Part shown: piece after piece, positions 42,963 through 52,527 of the stretch | Numbering within the stretch: position 1 is the stretch's first letter | How the letters are laid out: each line of letters starts with the position of its first letter | Assembly (NCBI GenBank): GCA_973895155.1 | Contig: OZ316895.1 | Coordinates: forward strand, 1,426,001-1,490,000 | Length of the DNA stretch: 64,000 nucleotides | Origin: Marsupella aquatica | Taxonomy: Eukaryota > Marchantiophyta | Reading direction: 5' to 3' | Notes under the pieces: generated by a model | Told to the model about the DNA's origin: nothing | Databases searched by the model: none | Seen by the model: the letters and a program-made list of their open reading frames with translations, nothing else | Made by a program: the position numbers and the translations under genes

Positions 42963-43181
42963 GTGCAATGGCAGAGGACACTGTCCAATACAGGAATGAC
43001 ATGGTTATGTTTTCAATTCCCTGCTTGGATGAGGCATGGTGTTGCTTGTAATCATGTATTTCTTCACACTAGAAAAGCAGTCTGTCAGATGAGGTTGTCG
43101 GGATTGTCTGTGGGTCAGTCATCTTACGGACACCTAGCAACGTCAAATGAATGGCGGAAACGGGCCATGTTGTCATTTTGA
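42963..43181 (+). CDS. Possible SWIM-type zinc-finger fragment
   Basis: 72 codons containing CFQFPAWMRHGVACNHVFLH. The spacing C...(12)...C-x-H with a preceding aromatic/Pro stretch resembles the SWIM zinc finger (CxC...CxH) of MuDR/FAR1-type transposases, but one expected Cys is not present. It is upstream of the Cys-rich ORF and absent from element A. It may be a captured exon fragment. Weak. Confidence 0.3.
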   Translation: MQWQRTLSNTGMTWLCFQFPAWMRHGVACNHVFLHTRKAVCQMRLSGLSVGQSSYGHLATSNEWRKRAMLSF

Positions 43182-43567
43182 AATTTGTCTTTCCTTTTGC
43201 CATGCTACCCAATCATTTTGTTAGTCCATGAGTCATAGATTCATAGATTCTATGTTTTGTGCTTTGTCTAGAATGCTATGGCGCCCATGCTACAATTTGT
43301 GGTTTTTGTCTAAGCACAAATCCTCTCTGTGCCTGGTCTCTGTGTCCCGTCATTTGGATTGATTGTGCAGACGTTTCCTCTTCTCCCAGTCCTTGTCATC
43401 CACCAGCCAAAGCACATTGGATTGTTTTCAAAGGAGGGCTGTGTAGTTTGGAGGGTTTGATCTATGCAGCGGATTTGAGCAGATTGGCGGTTGTTAGTTT
43501 CTTCTTGTAAAACCTGTCTGTCTTTTCTGCTTTTGGCCATGCTCCTTCACTTCTTGCTGCAAGCTCA

Positions 43568-44098
43568 ATGTGCTTCAGCTATGGCAATATTCACTTACCC
43601 TATCCCAACGGCACTGCCATGAGCTGTAGGACAGCCAATAGAAGCAGATTGTATCAATTGCATGTAAGTCAGGGTATTTTATGTATTGCGGAACAACTGT
43701 CTAAGTATGCTGCAATGGTCGGTCTTGCGCAGCTGAATGAGCCAATTTCATTTTCCCTGTGCACTTCTATTTCTCAGAGAATTCCCTGGTCATGCTCATT
43801 TCCCCCAGAGTTAGAAAACAAAGAAGAAGAGCTGACTAATTGTAATTCCAATCCATATCCTGATCGGTCAAGGATTGTTCACTACATTGGCCTTGTCATT
43901 GGCCGAGGTCACCAAATTTTGCTTGGTTTCATTCCTGTGGAGCACTGCTGTGATGGATTTGTCGTAGCATTCTGCAAACTCTCACGGTTTGCTTATGGCC
44001 ATTATTTGCAATTTGCTGCTACTAATATGTCTTCTTCTGAGCAGCATACACCAGAAGTAAGCAATAGTGGAGGTTTAACTGCACATCAACACATCTAG
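43568..44098 (+). CDS. Uncharacterised 176-codon frame, element B only
   Basis: Open frame ending just before the region shared with element A. It contains repeated Cys/His residues (HYIGLVIGRGHQILLGFIPVEHCC) but no motif I can assign. No counterpart frame is found in A. It could be a captured gene fragment or chance. Confidence 0.25.
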   Translation: MCFSYGNIHLPYPNGTAMSCRTANRSRLYQLHVSQGILCIAEQLSKYAAMVGLAQLNEPISFSLCTSISQRIPWSCSFPPELENKEEELTNCNSNPYPDRSRIVHYIGLVIGRGHQILLGFIPVEHCCDGFVVAFCKLSRFAYGHYLQFAATNMSSSEQHTPEVSNSGGLTAHQHI

Positions 44099-44364
44099 TG
44101 AACTACCTCTCTGCTGCTCACTGGAGGGTGAGACTTTCACTCTTTCTGGATATTGTAGTTTGTAAGCAAGTTGATTAGGAGTGTTTCATGCTATGTTTAC
44201 ACTGTGACCCCTAGCTGGAACCAATGGAATGACACAGTGAGTGGGAACTGATAATTTAAGGTTGGTTGCTGTTGGTGAGGCAAGTACAGCTCCTGCTCAC
44301 CTTGCTGATCGAAGGTGCTTATCAGAGGACGTGAACACACGACATCTCCACAAAAGCAACACTT

Positions 44365-44814
44365 ATGGTGAGGACCCGCAACGCTGAACATGTGCGGCTT
44401 GCACGCAAGGCAGAGATGTTGCGCCTTGAGTATGTCAGACTTGGGATCCTTCCAGCCCAGTCTGCATGGTACTTTGAGTACCCAGTTGTTGCCAGGAACA
44501 ACTACAGCCGGCCTGTACCTGCTTCTCCACCCTTCCCAACATCCTTGGTATTTCTGTCTCTTGTACATGACCCGCCACAAATTAGGGCCCAAGGGTGTGT
44601 GCACAGTTGCCAATATGACTGTCCTGCCTGTAGGGCTTCTGGCCTAGAGTTGGATGACCGTTCTCTTGGATGTCGGTTTTTTCACAGAGCACAATGTATC
44701 ATCTGGAACCACTCGCCATCCTGCAGTGTGCCTGGCGATGTCACTTGTCCTGCCCTCCCAGACCCCACCACCGGTCACTTTGGTGTCTACACATGTTTGG
44801 ATCACACGCTCTAG
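44365..44814 (+). CDS. Small Cys-rich conserved protein, element B
   Basis: 149 aa, same length, start and stop as 26482-26931 in A, with about ten residue differences. The Cys cluster CVHSCQYDCPACRAS and later Cys/His pairs are preserved; one Cys of the A copy (RCQGC) is Ala here. Nearly all of the frame is retained between the two elements, and the overlapping frame is not. That argues that this is the coding frame. Function and family unknown; metal binding is inferred. Confidence 0.55.
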   Translation: MVRTRNAEHVRLARKAEMLRLEYVRLGILPAQSAWYFEYPVVARNNYSRPVPASPPFPTSLVFLSLVHDPPQIRAQGCVHSCQYDCPACRASGLELDDRSLGCRFFHRAQCIIWNHSPSCSVPGDVTCPALPDPTTGHFGVYTCLDHTL

Positions 44815-45483
44815 AGGACCACTTGTCACACCGCATGCACAAACCAGAGACCATTGACCTATAACTTAACACTTTGACTTGAACAGAGAGGATATTTACT
44901 TAAGATTTTGAATTATGAGCAATTTTGGGTCCAGGGTTTAGGGTCAACAGTACATAACTTATCCTATTATGGCTGCACTAAGTACAATATCCTAATTTAA
45001 GAGGCTAGCAAGCTCACTTAAAAGTCTCCTTTCAAAGACTGGAATTAATGGGCCATGTGATAACCTGGAAAAAGTGATTTATGCCTAACTTATTTGTCTC
45101 ATTCACTATCATAGCCTATTTAGGATGTATAAATTACAACCCTGATCACACTGCTTGATACCAATCCTGTTCAAAAAATGCCTGTTTTACATGTCACGAC
45201 TGTTATATGTGATTCAAATGCATTAAATCTTGTTGCAGATCTCCTTTGGTGAATCATAGCCACAAAATTGAGGTGTAGGTGGAGCTATTGTACGAGGGGA
45301 TCAGTTTTTAGTGTGGGCTCAACAAACCAAAAAGTATGTCTACTCTGCACATGTGTGTGAACATTTCATTGCAGTAGCAATTGCCACTCTAGTCTATATG
45401 CTACACTGTACTTTTTGTACACTGCACTAAATTGTATTGTCTGTGCACTCTGCTAAATTGTACTATCTGTCTCATGCGTAGGC
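44815..45483. other. Spacer between Cys-rich ORF and PHD gene, element B
   Basis: Non-coding, strongly similar to 26932-27701 in A, with the telo-box-like GGGTTTAGGG near 44936. It lacks A's 72-bp duplication and copied-repeat insertion. Confidence 0.5.
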
Positions 45484-46164
45484 ATGGCACGCCCTAAAAT
45501 CTGAGCCAAGAAGCGGGGGACAGAGGTGAGCAACACAGGTGTAGTTGGGCCAGATGGTAGTAACTTCTCCGCAAGTCAGATTTTCCAGAAGGCAGCTCAT
45601 TGTTGTGCCATTTGTGACGATGGTGGTGACTTAGCCATATGTGAGGGCCCTTGCATGAGGCATTTCCACCTCAACCCGGAGTCTGACCTTGCTGCAGAAA
45701 ACAACTGTCCAGGGGTGGGCCTCCCGTCAGCACACCAAGGAGGCTGGATGTGCACTGATTGTTTGGAGAAGCAGGCTAAGTGTGCACAGTGTGGGAAGTT
45801 GGGGTCTTATGAGGGCTCTGTTGATGCTCCACCACTTGTTAGGAAATGCCCTGACAGATATTGTGTGAGGTTCTTTTGTTTTTCATGTTTGCCCGATCTT
45901 GCCACAGCTTGCCCACTTCATAAGTGCAAGGCATGTGGTCAGCACGATGAAGATTTCTGGGTGGACATAGTCCACTGTGTTAGGTGTCCCACCATGTGGC
46001 ACTTTCATTGTTTGAAGGAGCGTCAAGCAGAAGGCTATGCTTGTGACAGACACATCTATGATCACTCTGCACATGGTGTTGATCGATGGATCTTCTATTG
46101 TCATCGCCATGCCATAGATCCTACTTTGCACACTCCCATGAGAGATCACATTTCTTGGCTTTGA
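45484..46164 (+). CDS. EDM2-like composite PHD protein, element B
   Basis: Open from about 45505 to 46164 (212 aa from 45526). The ATG aligned with A's start is at 45484, but codon 7 is TGA (45502-45504), so the protein needs an upstream exon or another start; a possible acceptor ...ACACAG lies at about 45538. Order of Zn ligands: CAICDDGG, CEGPCMRHFH, MCTDCLEKQAKCAQCGK, CPDRYCVRFFCFSC, CPLHKCKACGQHDEDFW, CVRCPTMWHFHC, then YCHRHAIDPTLHTPMRDHI. This matches the EDM2 PHD block in finger order and in the terminal RDHI box. EDM2 acts in plants on heterochromatic transposon sequences and H3K9 methylation. Here the block stands alone without EDM2's other domains. Chromatin reading by this protein is inference. 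Confidence 0.72.
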
Positions 46165-46764
46165 ACCTGAATAATGTACATGCATAGTGCACCTGATGTG
46201 GATACCTTGGAGATTGCAGACATTCCAATTTTGAGAAGAAGGACCTCTGTAGGAGAGGATGCTTAGGCAACAAGTACCCTAAGTTCATTACTTGTTCCTG
46301 GGTACATGCCTTCAAAATCTCCCCTTAAGCCTTCTAGGAACTTTTTTAACTCTGCAATCATTTTGATCACGACTTACATGACACTGCTTAAATTAAATCA
46401 GGACTTCTCATTATGAGCATATAAGTTACAAGGCTATTTAATTTGCGAGAATTCCCTTAAAGTGTACCAACATTTTGTATTCTCATTGAATGTCTGCCCC
46501 CATACGAAACATCTGTATGTGGCATCACAAAACAATTGCACTTGTCACCTTCAATATTGTGAAGGCACATATTCAAACTATGAAGTGCATGCTTGCAGGT
46601 GTCTAGTACGTTTGTCCCAATATTTCTCCCGTTTGGAATCGGAGCAGAGACTCACCAGACGACTGGACTGGACCAAGTTATAAACGCAGCATTTTAAGGG
46701 CCCTCCGATTATCAGGTGAACGCATTATCTTCCGGTCTGCAGTGATTAGGTGGCCCGTGTGTAC
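46165..46764. other. Spacer between PHD and BRCT genes, element B
   Basis: No gene seen. A pyrimidine-poor GCTTGCAGGTGTC near 46590 could be a splice acceptor upstream of the BRCT frame. Confidence 0.4.
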
Positions 46765-47613
46765 ATGGCCTCTAGGAAACGTACAAATGTTGACCACCCG
46801 CCTCTGTTGGCTGGAATCAAAGCCATTTTGATTCCTGGCCACTATGGGTTCACCCAAGTGAGTTGGCCAATCGTACAAAAACGATTCTCAGAGTTCCATG
46901 GGACTGAAGTCAAGGACATCACTCCACAGACTACACATGTTGTTGCGGGGACATGGCTGGATGTGATGAACAAGTGGTCATGGTCCTTCATTGATTTTGC
47001 CATTACCAACCAAGGTCTAAAAGTAGTTGAAGTCTCTTGGCTGACCGATTCTGTTAAACATAGGTGTGTACAGAGTACTGAGCAATATGAGTTGTGGGAG
47101 AGTGAGGAGGCCACTGCAGAGGCTTTGGCTGAAAAGGAAGCCTATGAAGCAGCGGCAGAGAAACCCAACTTTGCTTCTGTCCAATATGGACCTGTTGTCA
47201 ACATAGGACACCATCCTATGCGTGCAGATGCTATATTGAATGAGCATGGCAAGGAGAGAAATACCATTATGAAGGGGTTCAGTGTGGTATTTGCAGAAGA
47301 AGGAATTGGGGAGACTAAGTGCAGACTGTACAAGTCTATAGTCGTTGAGCTAGGTGGGACAGTGGAGGAGAGTCTAACAGAAACCTCCACTCATGTTGTA
47401 GGTCTGTCATACATGAAAATATGCAGAAAATTCTTTAAGACAACAGTGCGTGATTTTGTCATGAACAACAATCTTTGGGTGCTTTCCCCTGATTGGCTTC
47501 TGGAATCAGCAGCTAGAGGGAAGCGACAGAATGCTTGGGACTTTGATATTTTTGAGGCCTGGCCCTCCAAGATTCAGCGGAGATGTATGCTTAGCAAAGG
47601 TGGGAGAGAGTGA
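46765..47613 (+). CDS. Tandem-BRCT protein, element B
   Basis: 282 aa from the ATG at 46765 (aligned with the A start at 28953). BRCT 1 spans residues about 14-108: IKAILIPGHYG, FSEFHGTEVKDITPQTTHVVAG, LKVVEVSWLTDSV. BRCT 2 spans about 170-275: FSVVFAEEGIGETK, LGGTVEESLTETSTHVVG, LWVLSPDWLLESAARGKR. Each has the Gly-Gly/Gly-x turn and the Trp in the last helix. The style resembles DNA polymerase lambda/mu BRCT domains. No polymerase or nuclease region is attached. It lies between the PHD gene and tnp2 in both elements. A role in end repair after excision or as a phospho-protein adaptor is conceivable, not shown. Confidence 0.75.
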   Translation: MASRKRTNVDHPPLLAGIKAILIPGHYGFTQVSWPIVQKRFSEFHGTEVKDITPQTTHVVAGTWLDVMNKWSWSFIDFAITNQGLKVVEVSWLTDSVKHRCVQSTEQYELWESEEATAEALAEKEAYEAAAEKPNFASVQYGPVVNIGHHPMRADAILNEHGKERNTIMKGFSVVFAEEGIGETKCRLYKSIVVELGGTVEESLTETSTHVVGLSYMKICRKFFKTTVRDFVMNNNLWVLSPDWLLESAARGKRQNAWDFDIFEAWPSKIQRRCMLSKGGRE

Positions 47614-47789
47614 GGAGTAGGAGTCCCTCATATTTTTGTATAAATCACAATTTTGTAATAAATGTGATCCTTGAACTAACTCATCTTGTCATGGTTGGTC
47701 GCAGTTGAAGTGATTGTTGTTTCCTGCTGCGTGGGGTGTGACTGTGAATCTACTTGCTGGGCTCTGTTTGGCTGAAGACTTTGGTGGGT

Positions 47790-48323
47790 ATGCTGCCTCT
47801 TCCAGACCGTCAGGCCCTGTGTAGGGTCCTCCTACGGGTTGCATCGTGCATGGCTACTGCTTGGGCTTACTTGTGTGGATTGGTAACCAGACAGAGTGTA
47901 GCTCCATCCGAGATAATGCCTGCAGACCTTGGATGTGTTGTGAATGCTGTGGTGAATGAGGATGCACAGTCGGAAGAGGACATTTACTTTTCAGCAGATG
48001 AGTTAGACAAGCACGATGCTGTAGGTGGTTCCTTGTTGCCTGATTTGGCAGATGATATAGTTCTTACACATGTCTGGCCGAGGGTTCTTGTGGTGTCTGG
48101 CGCACAAGATATCTGCAAATATAGACTAATTAGTACCCAGTGGAGGGACTTGGTAGCAACATGTGCACCATGGAGGGCACTGCTGCCACTGCTTGTAGGC
48201 ACGGATCGAAGACCACCATGGCATGAGCAGGGTTTAGACCTTGATGACTTAATGTACATGCCTGAGTACCTCAGGGCTGAGTGGCATCGACAACAAGATT
48301 GGTATCCGTATTTGATGTGGTAG
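47790..48323 (+). CDS. F-box-like protein, element B only
   Basis: 177 aa from ATG 47790. Residues about 92-140 fit the F-box pattern: LPDLADDIVLTHVWPRV, then DICKYRLISTQWRDLV and APWRAL, with the usual Leu-Pro start, V/I-S-x-x-W core and terminal Trp-x-x-Leu. The N-terminus is hydrophobic; the C-terminus (YLRAEWHRQQDWYPYLMW) is Trp/Tyr-rich. No LRR or Kelch repeats. F-box proteins recruit substrates to SCF ubiquitin ligases. The segment (about 47747-48407) is absent from element A at an otherwise aligned position. Confidence 0.55.
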   Translation: MLPLPDRQALCRVLLRVASCMATAWAYLCGLVTRQSVAPSEIMPADLGCVVNAVVNEDAQSEEDIYFSADELDKHDAVGGSLLPDLADDIVLTHVWPRVLVVSGAQDICKYRLISTQWRDLVATCAPWRALLPLLVGTDRRPPWHEQGLDLDDLMYMPEYLRAEWHRQQDWYPYLMW

Positions 48324-48649
48324 TAAGATGAGGACATCTCACACCGGTCTCGCACCTGGCACCTGTGTCTATGACTATACATGATTGGACTCTGATATGG
48401 TCATGGATGTACGTGCAGAGGCAGTACATGTGAGGACAGCGGAGGAGTTGACACCCTCAAACATTTAGGAATTTTGTCTCATTCACTTGAGAATAGGTAC
48501 ATGACTCAGGCACCTATATTTTTTGTTTTTTTGTTTTTTTGGAACGTTACGTATTTTGGCAAGTACAATCGGGGGTGAAATCCTTAACAGGAAGTGTATT
48601 TTTCACTTGCATAATAAAATGACAGGGTGCTGAGTGCGTGTGTATAGTG

Positions 48650-51600
48650 ATGGCTCCAAGGTTGCCTCTTCACAACCCATTTAGGATTAGGCATCATGAT
48701 TCTAAATTGTGGATGCGTGAACAAGCCCGGGCCGCCCAAGGTAGGAGTAGGAGGATGAGATGCCCATGCACACAGTGCCAAGGATTCAAGTCATTGAGTT
48801 TGAACACTGTGCACCTTCACCTGCTGCGGCATGAAAGGCACCCTCGGTGGAGGGTTTGGAATGTACCAGCAGAAGAAGACTCCTCTGATGAAGAGTGGAG
48901 AGCTGACTTTGTGGATTCTAATACAGCTAGGCGTAGAGACTACGTAGAGCAGGACATAGACTGTGCAGAGGATGGTCCTGGGGTCCAACATGAGAACGTG
49001 GATGACCAAGATGGAGATGCAGAGGCAGTCACTGAGGACGGTGGGATGGATGTCCCAAGAATGGTTCAAGAGATTTTTGAAGACCTTGATGCTTTTTACG
49101 ACACAGTGGAATCAGAAGAGGACAATGAACCGCAACCACACATTGGCGACGGCCAAGCTGAACCTGACTTTGACATTGGGGGAGGTGCAGCAGAGAGGGA
49201 GTGGGTGTTTGGGGGCCCAAAACACATCAAAGAAGCTTGCATTCCTATCTACGAGGGGTCAAACTGCTCCAAGCTGGGTTTTGTCGTGTTGTTGTTGAAC
49301 ATCTGTGGCAATCACAATGTTCCCAATATATTTGTGACAGAGTTGTTGACCTTCCTGCGCCGAAATGTGTTACCAGATGGTAATTCAATTCCAAAAAATA
49401 TGTACGAGGCTAGGAAATTGATGTCTAACCTTGGGCTGAACTATGTGTCTATTGACGCATGCCCTGATGGGTGTGTTCTCTTTCGCAAAGAGCATGCAGA
49501 TAAATTGACATGCCCTCATTGTGGTAAGCACAGGTACAAGAATGTAGGGAAATGTACACACCCTGCCAAGGTTCTTCGTCATTTTCCTCTCATTCCTAGA
49601 CTACAACGTCTGTTTAGATGCCCTGCCATTTCCAAGCTGATGACATGGACTCCTGATAACAAGAGCAGTGATGGCCTGCAGCGTCACATTGGAGATTCCA
49701 ACCATTGGAAATTTGTTGATGAGAGGTGGCCACAGTTTGCTGCAGAGAAGCGGAACTTTCGATTTGGTCTATCACTGGATGGAGTAAACCCATTTGGAGA
49801 CAAAAACAACCGTTATTCATGTTGGCCGGTTACGCTGCTAAATTACAACCTTCCCCCATGGATGACTACAAAGAGGTTTTTTGTCATGATGGTGCTGTTA
49901 ATCCCTGGACCAGCTTCTGTGACCGAGCAATTCATAGATATCATGTTGGCTCCAGCAGTGGAAGAGTGGAAGACTTTGTGGATAGAAGGGGTGTTAACCC
50001 ATGATGTTCTGAAGGGGCTTCTTCGACCCAGCCCCTTTAGACTGCATGCAATTTGTTTGCTGGATATAGCAGATTACCCAGGCCATGGCATCATATCTGG
50101 ACGAGTGACAAAGGGCTATGTGGGGTGCACACCATGTGGGAAAAATGTGACAAGTGAGTGGTCGCATGCCCTGCACAGTATGAAATTTCAGGGGCATAGA
50201 AGGTATCTGCCTGTTGATCATCCTTACAGGCACACACGGTCTCAAATTGCACACTTCAACAACAAAACAGAGCTTCGTGGCCCACCACAAAGGGTCACCA
50301 GAGAGCAAGTCCTGAGGTGGGCAGCCAGGAAGGCTGATTGGGACAAGAGAAGTGCCACTGATCGAGAACCTGAGGATCCAGTGGTGAAACACGGTGTGAA
50401 AAGACAGACCTTGATGGACTTGGAGTTGGAGTACTGGAGGGTAATGTACTTAGCCTCCAGCCCCTGTATGATTGCAATTTTAGATTGGAGCAATGGTGGA
50501 TTGATGTTGGTTACAATCCTCCTATGTGGTTAATTAGTGTTTCTGTTGTTGAATTCTTTGCTTTGTGGAGTGCAGGAATTCGAGCCCAGCAAACACAATG
50601 TGGACGTCATGCACATTGAGAAAAATATTTGTGAGAGCTTGCTGAAGTTCTTGTCGGGTGAGAAAGATACAGGAGCAGTTCGAGCTGATATGCAACAGAA
50701 GGGGATTCGCCCTCACCTTTGGTTGAAGCCCCATGCAAGCAATCCCAATGTACTTCTCAAGTTCCAAGCTCCCTATGTGTGCACACAGGATGAATGGAAG
50801 ACATTCTTGTATAGATTGAGCTGTCTGAAAGTGCCCTCTGGCTATGCTGGTGCCTTCAAGAAGCATATTACAAAGAATAAACTTGGCAGTATGAAAACAC
50901 ATGACTACCATGTGTTGATGCAGCACATTCTGCCCCTATGCCTCAGAGGTCTCATGCAGAAACCAGTCCGTAATGTCATTCTTCGACTGTGCAATGTATT
51001 TCGCCGTATATGTGTGAAAGTGTGGGATCCCCAAGGATTGGAGCAGTTGAAGCAGGATGCTGCTTATGTCCTCTGTGACTTGGAGATATACTTCCCCCCT
51101 GCTTTCTTTGATGTTATGACTCATCTCCTAATCCATGTGGTAGAAGAGCTAGGGCAGTATGGGCCAGTCAGTACCAGATGGATGTACCCTATGGAGCGAT
51201 ACATGAAGTTGTTGAAAGGTCATGTGAGAACATACTACAGGCCAGAGGCTTCCATGGCATTGGGGTACATTAAGGATGAGACGTTGGGATTCCTAACAGA
51301 GTACATGGCTGGGTCTGGTGAAGCTATGACAAGAGTTTGGAAATCTGGTGAAGATGATGGAGTGAGTGGCGAGGTTGTTGAAGGTGTGGGACGTGCTGTT
51401 CAGCTGCCTGTTGCGATTCGAGACAAGGCTCATTCATATGTGCTGGCAAACACAGAGCCTATGCAACCATGGTGGAGGTGAGTGATTGAATTGACTTGCC
51501 TTTGTTGTGATGCTTCTTGTCTGTTCCAAGGGTGATCTTAGGTTGTCATGTGTTGTTTAGACCTAACTATGCCTGTACCTCATATTGCAGGGAATATGAT

Positions 51601-52350
51601 ATGCAAAAAGCTGCACACTCTGGGCAGCAGGATCCCTTCCCACAGTTCGAGCAGTGGATTCGGGTGACAATTCGAGAGCATAGTAGACATCACCCAAATA
51701 TGGAGAAGGATTTGTATCTTCTATCTGTGCCACCACGATTGTCTATTCTGACCTACAAACGGATGAGAGCTTATGGAAATCATTATCGAGTGAGGGATGA
51801 GCAGGGTGACCATTGTGTATCATATGATTGTGGTTTGATTTCTGTGTTTGAGCAGAGAACCTCTGAAGAACAGAGGGGGTGGATGAAGATGGGTTACGTG
51901 GGGGAGTTGACCGACATTTGGGTGTTGAATTATGGTAACACAAGTGTCCCAGTGATATTGATGAAGGGATCATGGGTGAAATCAGAGTGGCAGAGACCAA
52001 GGGCCACCATGAAGCGTGATCATGATGGGTTCTTGTTGGCCAATTTTAGGTCCAGAGTACCAGAATGGTCTGAGCCTTTTGTTTTCCCTAGCCAAGTTGA
52101 ACAGGCTTTCTTTGCAGATGTGGAGGAGTCACATGGCTGGAGGGTGGTATGCCATAGCCAAGCACGGAACAGGCGGATGGATGGAAGTAAAGTAGAGTTC
52201 AGTTTGGATGACCATGCTGCATTCGAGCATCCTAGTCATGAGACTGTACTTCCAACTCGGGCAGGGACTGACTACATCCCCTTAACATTGAGAGAGACAT
52301 ATGATGAACCTGGGCAAATGGAATATGATGAGGTTGATGATTTGCAATAG
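48650..52350 (+). CDS. tnpD: CACTA transposase TNPD/tnp2, element B, three exons
   Basis: Exons 48650-50440, 50576-51477, 51591-52350; introns GTAATG...TGCAG (135 bp) and GTGAGT...TGCAG (113 bp); joined product 1,150 aa. Residues about 20-70 hold the transposase-associated domain MRCPCTQCQGF...H...RWRVW. The tnp2 core has CPHCGKHRYKN, LSLDGVNPFGDKNN, LLDIADYPGHGIISG and CTPCGKNVTSEW, with the two Asp as likely catalytic residues. Exon 2 shows DUF4218-like CDLEIYFPPAFFDVMTHLL and RYMKLLKGHVRTYYRPE. Exon 3 shows DUF4216-like YKRMRAYGNHYR...DCGLISVFEQ...PSQVEQAFF. No internal stop or frameshift. It catalyses cut-and-paste transposition by binding the TIRs. The ATG chosen at 48650 precedes the zinc region. 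Confidence 0.88.
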
Positions 52351-52527
52351 GCAACAGCTGGCGATTGGCAAGTATGAGGTTGAGGATGACTACCTGCACA
52401 GAGTCACAGAACGGGAATTGCTGCCTAGAATGATGTTTAGGATAGTTGGATATGCATGAAATTGATTGATACTTTGAATTTAGTGTGCTGATTCTCCCTG
52501 TTTGGTTGTGGGTGCTGTGCAGAAGCT

